NCBI GenBank assembly: GCA_026004675.1
Contig: BPJP01000002.1
Span: 124,001-188,000, forward strand
Reading direction: 5' to 3'
Source of the DNA: Gemmatales bacterium
GTDB taxonomy: Bacteria; Planctomycetota; Planctomycetia; Gemmatales; Gemmataceae
DNA: 64,000 nucleotides
Shown here: piece after piece, positions 8,428-14,778 of the stretch
Position numbering within the stretch: the stretch's first letter is position 1
Layout: the number at the start of each line of letters is the position of its first letter
The notes under the pieces: model-generated
What the model was told of the DNA's origin: nothing
The model's database searches: none
Seen by the model: the letters and a program-made list of their open reading frames with translations, nothing else
Position numbers and translations under genes: made by a program

Positions 8428-8927
8428 CAGAACACCCCGGCTTGTTTCAGTTTTTCGCGTGCGGCGATCCAGAACGCCTCGCGGATGTCGCGATTGGCTT
8501 CGAGGGTCAGCCACAGCAAGAGGTCTTCGATGGTGTAGTTGGCCAGCTCGGCGAAGTAGGCTTCGCGGGCATCGGGGCGGTCCATGTCGCTTTCCCAATC
8601 GACCAGGGCCCGGGGTTTCTTGTGGCGATGCTTTGACGAGTTGGGCAGCCATCGCCGGCGTTGTTCCAGGGCTTTGACGAGTTGGAAAACGTCCTGGGCG
8701 TTCCAGGTTCGTTGGTCGGGATGGATGCCGGGCAGGTATCCTTTGCGATGGAATTCCGCGATGGTGTCGGCGTCGCAGTCGTACTCGCAGGCGGTCATCA
8801 GCTCGACGACTTCGGCGGGCGTGAACTCGTCCCGCATGTGCTGGTCGTTTTGCTCGCAGAGAAGCCGGACGAACGCCGCCGATTTTTCTTTCGAGGGTCG
8901 CTGGATGGCTGGAACGGGTTTGCTCAT
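8427..8927 (-). CDS. Element-encoded protein, unknown function (166 residues)
   Basis: AAAGGGGA lies seven bases before the ATG, and the stop codon overlaps the start of the protease-capsid gene by one base (TGATG), so the two are probably translationally coupled. The protein is soluble, acidic in the middle and rich in Trp. It contains a segment that looks like a helical DNA-binding fold (DADTIAEFHRKGYLPGIHPDQRTWNAQDVFQLVKAL, as in MerR/excisionase domains) and a C-terminal helical part (YTIEDLLLWLTLEANRDI). I do not recognise the family. Its place directly before the head gene suggests a role in regulation of, or assembly with, the capsid. Confidence 0.75.
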   Translation of the reverse strand: MSKPVPAIQRPSKEKSAAFVRLLCEQNDQHMRDEFTPAEVVELMTACEYDCDADTIAEFHRKGYLPGIHPDQRTWNAQDVFQLVKALEQRRRWLPNSSKHRHKKPRALVDWESDMDRPDAREAYFAELANYTIEDLLLWLTLEANRDIREAFWIAAREKLKQAGVF

Positions 8928-8944
8928 GGTTTGTCCCCTTTGGC

Positions 8945-9184
8945 TTAATCGTAGCCGAGTTGGCTGAGAAGCTGGTGTTGCAATTCGAGGTCGCGGACCA
9001 ATTGTGCGATAGATATGACGGCACGCGCAGATGTAGCGGGCTTTCGGTCGCCGAGCCGTCGTTCGGCCGTGGTCATGCGAAAACCGCAGGCCGGGCAGAT
9101 TCGCCGCCGCAGGATCGCATCGCGGCTGTGAGTCGTGCGCAAAACTCGCATCGGCTTATCGCACGTCGGGCATTGGAACGCCAT
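8945..9184 (-). CDS. Zinc-ribbon protein, NrdR/Ogr-like N-terminus
   Basis: 79 residues with four cysteines spaced as a zinc ribbon (C5, C8, C30, C33), and between and after them a pattern like the NrdR zinc ribbon (SRDAILRRRICPACGFRMTTAER). The NrdR ATP-cone is absent; instead there is a short helical tail (ISIAQLVRDLELQHQLLSQLG). Small zinc-ribbon proteins of this kind in phages (Ogr/Delta type) activate late genes. Here it lies 17 bases before the 166-residue gene and the capsid gene, so late-gene control is a reasonable inference. The 99 bases upstream hold only a possible tiny frame. Confidence 0.7.
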   Translation of the reverse strand: MAFQCPTCDKPMRVLRTTHSRDAILRRRICPACGFRMTTAERRLGDRKPATSARAVISIAQLVRDLELQHQLLSQLGYD

Positions 9185-9283
9185 GTTTTTCGATCTCCGT
9201 TACGTCGGTCATGTTTGGCCGTTTTCGCCGCAGGATCGCCAACCGGCGCGGCTCCCGATCCCCTCTCCCGAAAGAAAGTGTCC

Positions 9284-9493
9284 TCACTTTCGCGGCTGTT
9301 CCGCGGCAAGTCTCGCGTTCGCTGGTGTCGGGAAGGACCCAGAGCTATCCCTTTGGGACGAAATCTCCCGCATGTCAACGCACCGCAGCCGAAACGCACG
9401 CGGGGCCAGCTTGAGCAAACCCCGAAGCCGAACCACGGCCGGCACGTCGTCGGCGAGGGCTTGAAACTCGATCCTGAATCGGGGCTTATCCAT
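9284..9493 (-). CDS. Small element protein downstream of the helicase
   Basis: 69 residues starting MDKPRFRIEFQALADDVP. The ATG overlaps the end of the helicase gene by eight bases and has AAGGGGAA immediately upstream. The composition (LRGLLKLAPRAFRLRCVDMREI) suggests a compact alpha/beta protein. I recall similar short proteins in Gemmata-type genomes but cannot name a family. Translational coupling to the helicase suggests a role in replication. Confidence 0.65.
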   Translation of the reverse strand: MDKPRFRIEFQALADDVPAVVRLRGLLKLAPRAFRLRCVDMREISSQRDSSGSFPTPANARLAAEQPRK

Positions 9494-10799
9494 GATTCCC
9501 CTTGCAAAACCCGTTGATTGCGGGCGCTGTCGTCGAAAATCGAAACGTCGGCCGGTCGAAGCGCAGCGTCGTTTCGCCGCGCGGGCCGTTGCGATTTTTG
9601 GCAATGATTACGTCGAGTTCGTCAGGCCGATCTTGTGGCGCGTCGAGCAGCAGCACTACGTCGGCATCGGCTTCGAGCGCCCCGCTCTCGCGTAGGTCTG
9701 ACAATCTCGGCTTCGGATGGCTTTCGCTTTGACGGTTGAGTTGAGCCGCAGCCACAACCGGTATCCGCAACTCGCGAGCCAGGCATTTGAGCCGCCGACT
9801 CATTGCCGCTAACTGTTCATGTCGGGGCGGCCGGCGATTCTCCGGTTCGATGAGCTGCAAGTAGTCAACGAATATCGCCCGGACACCGTGCCGCATCGAC
9901 AAGTAGCGGGCGTTCGCCGCGATTCTCAAAACCGTCTGGCCGGCCGCGTCATCGAGCCAAATACCGCTTCCGTCGATTAGTGCCATTGACCGGCACAGTT
10001 TTTCCACTTCATCGCCTTGCAGCCGTCCCCGTCGCAGTCGATGGCCATTGATGCCGCTCTGAGCCGCCAGCAGCCGGTCGGCAATTTCTTCTGCCGATTG
10101 TTCCAGGCTCGCAAAAAAAACAGGCAGCCCCTCGGCAACCGCAACGTGCCGCATGATCGCCAGTAGCAGAGCGGTCTTGCCGCAGCTCGGCCGCGCGCCG
10201 ATGATGACCAGTTCGCCAGACCGCATCACGTCGAATTCATCGAGCGCCGGCAGCCCCGTCGGCAGACTCTCCGGCGTCTGGCCAGTTGCACGTCGGTCTA
10301 TCGCATCGGCAGCCATCGCCATCAACCGGCGGGCGTCGATCAGACTTCCTTGCGTCGCGTTGCCAGCCAGGTCCTCGAGTTTGCGGATTGCATCGCTCAG
10401 CAGCCGGTCGGCCGAGTCGTTGGGTTTCTCGCATGTCGATGCAATCTCAGCCGCGACGTAGCCGAGCTGCCGGACGATTGCCGCTTCTCGAACGGTCTGG
10501 GCATAGTGCTCGGCGTTCGCGGCCGACGGCGCGGCCTCCCAGAGCTGTCCGAGCAAACCGTAGCCGCCGATGTGCTCGATGTCGCCGGCCGCGTACAACC
10601 TGTTTGCCAGGGTTTCCAAGTCAATCGGCTTGCCGTCTTGAAAGAGCGCCACGACAGCCCGGAAAACCCGTTGGTGTGCGTCGCACCGAAAATGTGAATC
10701 TCGCACGATCTGAAGAACGCGGCCGATGACGGCGTTATCCCGGATCATCGAGCCGAGCACCGCACGTTCCGCCGCGTCGCTTCGTGCATAGCGTTTCAT
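9486..10799 (-). CDS. Replicative DNA helicase, DnaB family
   Basis: 437 residues. The ATG at 10799 overlaps the TGA of the replication protein gene (ATGA), which fixes the start. An N-terminal DnaB domain (residues 1-100, with DAAERAVLGSMIRDN) precedes the RecA-like domain. Walker A is GARPSCGKT at 201-209; then come FFASLEQS, IFVDYLQLI (Walker B region), AAQLNRQSE and an ADVVLLL-type motif near the end. From family knowledge this is a hexameric 5'-3' helicase that unwinds the fork. Carried next to a replication protein with iterons, it implies the element brings its own helicase rather than depending wholly on the host DnaB. Confidence 0.9.
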   Translation of the reverse strand: MKRYARSDAAERAVLGSMIRDNAVIGRVLQIVRDSHFRCDAHQRVFRAVVALFQDGKPIDLETLANRLYAAGDIEHIGGYGLLGQLWEAAPSAANAEHYAQTVREAAIVRQLGYVAAEIASTCEKPNDSADRLLSDAIRKLEDLAGNATQGSLIDARRLMAMAADAIDRRATGQTPESLPTGLPALDEFDVMRSGELVIIGARPSCGKTALLLAIMRHVAVAEGLPVFFASLEQSAEEIADRLLAAQSGINGHRLRRGRLQGDEVEKLCRSMALIDGSGIWLDDAAGQTVLRIAANARYLSMRHGVRAIFVDYLQLIEPENRRPPRHEQLAAMSRRLKCLARELRIPVVAAAQLNRQSESHPKPRLSDLRESGALEADADVVLLLDAPQDRPDELDVIIAKNRNGPRGETTLRFDRPTFRFSTTAPAINGFCKGNHG

Positions 10800-11590
10800 A
10801 GGGCCGCTTTCTCCCTCTGTCTCCTCCATTCGGCCAACGCCGCCAGCACCTTCGGCCGATCTCTTTCAGCCGCCAGCCGCTCGGCGTCGCATTGTGCTTG
10901 CCACTCCGCCTGTCGCCGTAGCCGGTCTTCGTCGCTCTCTCTTGGCGGTCCTGCCGGCTGCGGTCGGTGCCAGGTGCCGTTGCAGGTGAAGCCCCAATCG
11001 GCCGGGTGATCAAGGATGGTGCGTACCATGCCGGCGGGGTTTCGCACGTTCGGTTTCGCCATCACGAATTCGACAGCTTCGGTGATAAGGTCGGGTGGGT
11101 ATCGCTCGGAGAGATTGGCTGACAGTCCGAGTTCTTGCAGCTTCCGTTCTGCTTTCGATTTTTTTTCGGCAGCAGCAGCGCTTGCTGCTTGTTGGGTATC
11201 TTCTTGGGTACCTTCTATAGGGAAGTGCAGATTTTGCACTTCAGAGGTGCAAGAATTGCCCTTCAGAGGTGCAGATTTTGCACCACCAGAAGTGCAGATT
11301 TTGCACTTCAGACTTGCCTGGATTTGGTAGGTGTTCGAAAACCCGTTGCCGCGCCGTTGGCGGCTAATCAGTCCTTCGTCTTCGAGCCGTTTAAGTGCCG
11401 CCTTGACCGTTCGCGGGGCCAAGCCGGTATCTTTTGCTATGGTTGAGATGGCCGGCCAGCATTCGCCATCGGCGTTAGCCCGGTCGGCCAGGTGCAAGTA
11501 GACCAGCGTTGCAGACGCACCGATCTTACCCGCCAGGCCGTGCCTTAATGCCTGCCGTGCCGCCGCCATGAAGTTAAACGATTGAGCCAT
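10796..11590 (-). CDS. Winged-helix replication initiator-like protein with iterons in its gene
   Basis: 264 residues. Residues 20-95 form a helix-turn-helix/winged helix domain (GASATLVYLHLADRANADGE, then WPAISTIAKDTGL and TVKAALKRLEDEGLI), as in phage and plasmid replication proteins. The middle (KCKICTSGGAKSAPLKGNS...) is encoded by four regularly spaced DNA repeats. A charged helical C-terminus follows (DEDRLRRQAEWQAQCDAERL). The gene lies three bases after the excisionase-like gene and overlaps dnaB by four bases. Replication initiators with iterons inside their own gene are known among plasmids and prophages. Binding of this protein to the repeats is inferred. Confidence 0.75.
   Translation of the reverse strand: MAQSFNFMAAARQALRHGLAGKIGASATLVYLHLADRANADGECWPAISTIAKDTGLAPRTVKAALKRLEDEGLISRQRRGNGFSNTYQIQASLKCKICTSGGAKSAPLKGNSCTSEVQNLHFPIEGTQEDTQQAASAAAAEKKSKAERKLQELGLSANLSERYPPDLITEAVEFVMAKPNVRNPAGMVRTILDHPADWGFTCNGTWHRPQPAGPPRESDEDRLRRQAEWQAQCDAERLAAERDRPKVLAALAEWRRQREKAAL
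11223..11308. repeat. Four iteron-like palindromic repeats (candidate replication origin)
   Basis: Copies start at 11223, 11245, 11267 and 11290, i.e. 22, 22 and 23 bases apart, about two helical turns. The first and fourth are identical (AAGTGCAGATTTTGCACTT). The third is AGGTGCAGATTTTGCACCA. The second is a degenerate version (AGGTGCAAGAATTGCCCTT). Each is itself a palindrome around a short A/T spacer. Regular helical phasing is typical of iterons bound by replication initiators. Confidence 0.75.
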
Positions 11591-11593
11591 TCT

Positions 11594-11857
11594 CTATTCC
11601 CCCAACAGTTTCCTCACTTCCGGGTCGATGCCATCGCCCCGCCGCCGATGCCGCACCGCCGGACGTACCGTGTGCCTGCGCTCCCATGCCGCCACGGCCT
11701 CGCGGGTGATTCGCAGGCCGGACCGGCTGCCGGGGATCGGTTCGTAGGCCGGCAGCTGGCCGTCGCGGATGAGCTTGCGCACCGCCGCCGGCGAGACTCG
11801 CCACTTCCGGGCCAGTTCCCGAACGGTGTAATCGCGGTTGTCGGTCGCGCGTTGCAT
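11594..11857 (-). CDS. Excisionase-like helix-turn-helix protein
   Basis: 87 residues from the ATG at 11857. The protein matches the small MerR/Xis-type DNA-binding fold: YTVRELARKWRVSPAAVRKLIRDGQLPAYEPIPG, then SGLRITREAVAAWE. Family members act as recombination directionality factors for integrases or as small repressors. The gene lies between the integrase module and the replication genes and ends three bases before the replication gene. Upstream are three copies of a 13-base repeat that could be its operator. Upstream in-frame starts would run back through these repeats and are less likely. Confidence 0.75.
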   Translation of the reverse strand: MQRATDNRDYTVRELARKWRVSPAAVRKLIRDGQLPAYEPIPGSRSGLRITREAVAAWERRHTVRPAVRHRRRGDGIDPEVRKLLGE

Positions 11858-11873
11858 GACGGGAATTATCACC

Positions 11874-11999
11874 GTAGAAAAAATTCGGCGAATTAAAACT
11901 ACGGTCAAAATCCCGAAAAAATCAGCATTTCGGCTTTTTGATGGGAGAAAAAAAAGCGTAGAAAAAATTCGAGCGCTTGACATGGGGAATTTTTTCTAC
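11874..11999. promoter_or_regulatory. Operator-like repeats upstream of the excisionase/replication operon
   Basis: GTAGAAAAAATTC occurs at 11874-11886 and 11958-11970, and its exact reverse complement at 11987-11999. The octamer ACTACGGT also recurs at about 11899 and 12018. The stretch is much richer in A/T than the surrounding element. On the minus strand TTGACC followed 17 bases later by AATTTT could be a promoter. Two direct and one inverted copy suggest binding by a dimeric regulator, perhaps the adjacent HTH protein. Confidence 0.6.
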
Positions 12000-12011
12000 A
12001 GTCGGCGGGGA

Positions 12012-13031
12012 TTAAATACTACGGTTCTCGTGTTCCTGAATCCATCGAACAACATCGGGCCTGTGAAAACCAAATTCGCGTGCATATTCTGATTTGTTCG
12101 TACCGAATCGTTTCTCGTCCCACGCTTTGAGCATCTCTTGCTTGCGGCGTTGCACGTGCGCATTTAATGAACCGCGCGGCCGTCCGCGCTTCTTCTTCGG
12201 TGCCAGCGTTTCTTCTGTTTGGTCGCCCGGCGTGCCTTGTTCCGGCGGCGTCGCCATGTTGGGCTGAAGCCCCACCAGCTTCCCGTTGCGGCTGCGATTC
12301 ATCGCCGCCATGCGCTTCGATTTATAACAGCCGCAGCTTGTTGTACTGCCGTTGCGCAGGTTGCCGCCGCGCGCGACAAATTCGCGGCCACAGAGTAGGC
12401 AACTACAATCGAACACCGCTCCCTTGACGCCTTTCTGGCGCGGCCGCATCCGTAATACCTTCGCGTGGCCGAAGACTTGGCCGGTCAAATCAATGCCGCG
12501 CCAGCATTTGCCGCAACCGCGGGAACCGGTTTCTTGCCGTAGGTCGCGCCCCGATTTTATCGCCTTTCGGCCGCAGTCGCACGTCACATGCCAGGCTACA
12601 TGACCGTCGATGCGTTTATCGGCAATGCGGTCTACGGTCCATCGCCCGCAGCGCTTGCCGGTCATGTCCACGGTTCGTTCGTGCCGCAGGCAGCCGCAGC
12701 TTTTTGTTACGCCGATGTTGCACCTTCGCACGTTGGTTGATTTGCCGCAATCGCAATCAAACAGCCAGCCGTTTCTTGTCGGGGCCTTCGCCGTCAATCG
12801 TCCGAACCGCATACCTGGTTGGATGTTGAGCTTTTTAGGCCGGCACTTGCCGCAGCTTACGATTGTCCAGTTTACCAGGTCGCTGCCGCGCACGGTCCAT
12901 TCCTTGCGGCAGCCGCCGCAACGAACGCGCCAGCATGATTGACGGGTTTTTAGCTTATGGTTCCGGTCGCGCTCGATGACCGTCACGATGCCGTAGGTCT
13001 TGCCGGTCAGGTCAATGACGCGTGTCTTCAT
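12012..13031 (-). CDS. Four tandem zinc modules with AT-hook and C-terminal HTH
   Basis: 339 residues. Four repeats of about 55 residues share the pattern DLTG-x2-FG-x2-TV...C-x-CG...L-x2-G-x3-SCGC. They begin near residues 7, 69, 121 and 177, and each carries paired Cys motifs (for example SCGKC, SCGCL, GCGKC, SCGCY) consistent with one zinc each. A canonical AT-hook (KKRGRPRGS) lies near 282-290, and the C-terminus (KSEYAREFGFHRPDVVRWIQ) looks like a helix-turn-helix. Single modules of this type accompany AP2 or HNH domains in phage proteins, but neither is visible here. DNA binding is very likely; a nuclease activity is not supported. The gene lies between the integrase and the replication genes. 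Confidence 0.75.
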   Translation of the reverse strand: MKTRVIDLTGKTYGIVTVIERDRNHKLKTRQSCWRVRCGGCRKEWTVRGSDLVNWTIVSCGKCRPKKLNIQPGMRFGRLTAKAPTRNGWLFDCDCGKSTNVRRCNIGVTKSCGCLRHERTVDMTGKRCGRWTVDRIADKRIDGHVAWHVTCDCGRKAIKSGRDLRQETGSRGCGKCWRGIDLTGQVFGHAKVLRMRPRQKGVKGAVFDCSCLLCGREFVARGGNLRNGSTTSCGCYKSKRMAAMNRSRNGKLVGLQPNMATPPEQGTPGDQTEETLAPKKKRGRPRGSLNAHVQRRKQEMLKAWDEKRFGTNKSEYAREFGFHRPDVVRWIQEHENRSI

Positions 13032-13096
13032 GTCGCTGTATCCTTTCGTCGGTTGTTCCTGACGTTACGGCTTCGATGTCCGAAGGATGGGAAATC

Positions 13097-14311
13097 CTAC
13101 GCTCCCGGCAGCCGCAGGATTCGCGGCTTGTCGTCGGCTTTGCTGTCGGCGTTTTCATCTCCGTCGCCGCCGAACAACCAGGCGCGGATATGCTCGGCCA
13201 CGGCCCGCAGGCGTTCATCGCTGATTCGCTCGCGGTAGACGCTCGCCATGTCGTTTCGGGCGTGCCCCATGATGTGATCCAGCGCCGGCTGGTCTTTGGC
13301 TTCGCCGCCGATGGTTTCGACGGTGTGGCGAAGGGCGTAGAAATTCTTGTTGCCTGTGATGCCGAGTCGGTTCAGCAGCTTTCGCATTTCCTTGCTGATG
13401 GGATTGTCTTCGATGTCCTTGCCCCAGCTCGCTCCCCTCGACGTAATGAACACCAGCTCGGCGTCGTCGTCGCAAAGCGGCGTCGGCCGGATTTTCAGCC
13501 AGTCGCGCAGCGCGTCGATCGTCTCCGGCCAGAGCCAGCAGCGCCGGCTGATGCCCGTCTTCGGCCTGGCGAAGTCGATCCAGCCGCGCTCGAGGTCGAG
13601 GGCGTGCATCGGCAGCTGTGCCACGTCGGCATTGCCGAATCCACAGTTGATCGCGAGCAAGATCATGCTCCGCAGAGGTTGGCCGGCCGCTTCAAGAACC
13701 GTGCGGAGTTCGTCGCGCTCGAACAAGCGCGGCCCCTTCCTCGCTCGCGCTTGCCGAACGATCTTTTTTCTCGGCACGTTGAAGGATGCCCCATACGCTA
13801 CGGGCTTGTCGATGTATTGTTGTTTCCAAGCCCAGTTGAACGGCGTCCGGGCGCGGACGATCTCCGACGCCAGGCGAACCGGTCCCCATGTCTTCGCCAT
13901 GCTCGCGCGCAGCTTCGCGAAGTCGGCCGGCTTCAGGTCGGATACCAGCCTGCCGCCGCCGAAAACCCGAATGATCCGCTTGCAGATGTCCGCGTAGGCC
14001 AGATACGTTCGCGGACTGAGTTCGCCGCCGTCGCGTTGCTCTTTTTTGTAGGTGAGGAACAGCCCGCACAGCCGATAGACGGTCAGGGCCTCGTGGTCCG
14101 TCTGCGGCATTCTCCCGGCGTGCAGGTCGGCCGCTTGCTCTTGGTAGCGTTTCAGCGCGCCATCGGGGTCATCCCACGGACCGAAGTAGTGCAGCTTGCC
14201 GCGAATTTTCTTCGCCCAGTGGCCGTTGGCATGGGCGTAAAGCGGGAAGTCCGGGCTGGGTTTTTGTGGCTTGCTTCGCGACGATTTGGATGTAGAATTG
14301 CGCTTGGTCAT
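13097..14311 (-). CDS. Tyrosine-type site-specific recombinase (integrase)
   Basis: 404 residues from the ATG at 14311. An N-terminal basic arm (TKRNSTSKSSRSK), an arm/core-binding region and the catalytic domain follow in order. Visible catalytic features are the beta-strand Lys251 (RPKTG), Arg328-His329 in YALRHT, IMGH at 347-350 and the nucleophile Tyr359 in SVYRE. Two usual residues are altered: the box I arginine position reads CGFGNAD (Gly226), and the first His of HxxR is Tyr325. I recall similar motifs in planctomycete integrases, so it may be a lineage trait. It lies beside the right attachment repeat and is the likely enzyme for insertion into tRNA-Thr. Confidence 0.88.
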   Translation of the reverse strand: MTKRNSTSKSSRSKPQKPSPDFPLYAHANGHWAKKIRGKLHYFGPWDDPDGALKRYQEQAADLHAGRMPQTDHEALTVYRLCGLFLTYKKEQRDGGELSPRTYLAYADICKRIIRVFGGGRLVSDLKPADFAKLRASMAKTWGPVRLASEIVRARTPFNWAWKQQYIDKPVAYGASFNVPRKKIVRQARARKGPRLFERDELRTVLEAAGQPLRSMILLAINCGFGNADVAQLPMHALDLERGWIDFARPKTGISRRCWLWPETIDALRDWLKIRPTPLCDDDAELVFITSRGASWGKDIEDNPISKEMRKLLNRLGITGNKNFYALRHTVETIGGEAKDQPALDHIMGHARNDMASVYRERISDERLRAVAEHIRAWLFGGDGDENADSKADDKPRILRLPGA

Positions 14312-14346
14312 GGTGACGTTCCCTAAGCAACAGGTCACTATGATCG

Positions 14347-14372
14347 GGCCGGCCGCGCGCCGGCCATTTTTT
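14347..14372 (+). terminator. Hairpin with T-run between integrase and tRNA-Thr
   Basis: GGCCGGC pairs with GCCGGCC around five bases, followed by A and six T on the + strand. It lies upstream of the divergently read integrase. It could stop antisense transcripts from running into the tRNA. The same structure survives in the integrase remnant at 5174-5200. Confidence 0.7.
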
Positions 14373-14393
14373 ACTTTGCGGTCAAGATATGCC

Positions 14394-14440
14394 GGGCGTC
14401 GCATCGAGTCAAGAAGAAACGGGCGTCGGGCAGGCGTCGG
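14394..14440 (+). repeat. Putative integrase arm-type sites, right end
   Basis: Three copies of the motif seen at the left end: GGGCGTCG at 14394-14401, GGGCGTCGG at 14421-14429 and AGGCGTCGG at 14432-14440, the last followed by ACGAAAA as at the left end. They lie between the integrase start and the right core repeat. Confidence 0.55.
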
Positions 14441-14484
14441 ACGAAAATGAGGTTCACAGGATGACGCGAAAAACAGCTAAATAA

Positions 14485-14531
14485 AGCCATTTGCCGATGT
14501 AGCTCAACGGCAGAGCACCGCTTTCGTAAAG
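14485..14531 (+). repeat. Right attachment repeat overlapping tRNA-Thr
   Basis: Identical over 47 bases to 5268-5314. It supplies eight bases of 5' flank and the first half of the intact tRNA-Thr gene, so the element has replaced the native 5' half and upstream region of the tRNA. Confidence 0.9.
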
Positions 14532-14564
14532 CGGGGGTTGAGGGTTCGAATCCCTCCATCGGCT
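14493..14564 (+). tRNA. tRNA-Thr (anticodon CGT)
   Basis: A full cloverleaf can be drawn: acceptor GCCGATG/CATCGGC, D-arm GCTC/GAGC, anticodon arm CCGCT-TTCGTAA-AGCGG with anticodon CGT, T-arm GAGGG-TTCGAAT-CCCTC and discriminator T. CCA is not encoded. The 5' half and upstream sequence derive from the integrated element, so its promoter must lie between the hairpin ending at 14372 and 14493, or further within the element. Confidence 0.95.
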
Positions 14565-14778
14565 TTTCAACGAATGGCCCTTGGTGTGCCGCAAAACTGA
14601 CTGCATGCAAGTGGTGCTGGCCAGGCCCATTGCGAAGTTTTGGTGAGCATTCCTCACCAAGACTTGTCGGCGACCAGGTTGTCCGTTTCGTTTCATTTTC
14701 ACTATCGCGTCATCGCATTGTTCCCCGAACGAGGGCCGTACCAATCAAGATTATCTTTGACGTGGTGATCAGCCGCTA

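Larger units (their letters stand above)
5268..14531. mobile_element. Integrated 9.2-kb element in tRNA-Thr(CGT), with capsid, replication and integration genes
   Basis: Bounded by perfect 47-bp direct repeats at 5268-5314 and 14485-14531, each containing the 5' half of the tRNA-Thr gene. The intact tRNA is at the right end next to the integrase. In order from the right it carries integrase, four-module zinc protein, excisionase-like HTH, replication protein with iterons, DnaB helicase, a 69-residue protein, a zinc ribbon, a 166-residue protein and a protease-capsid fusion, all on the minus strand, plus one plus-strand gene near the left end. Many of these genes overlap or nearly touch. I find no terminase, portal, head-tail or tail gene and no lysis gene. 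It could be a phage satellite, a capsid-coding plasmid-like island, or a prophage trimmed by deletion. The tight gene spacing argues against random decay. Confidence 0.88.

Noticed and set aside
13022..14326. 434-residue plus-strand frame opposite the integrase
   Set aside because: Composition is Arg/Val-rich without motifs; the minus strand carries the recombinase.
14371..14744. Minus-strand frames containing ESGALPLSYIGKW and GFEPSTPALRKRC
   Set aside because: These are antisense translations of the tRNA-Thr gene, a common false protein in databases. The similar frame at 4920-5372 arises from the tRNA half copy.
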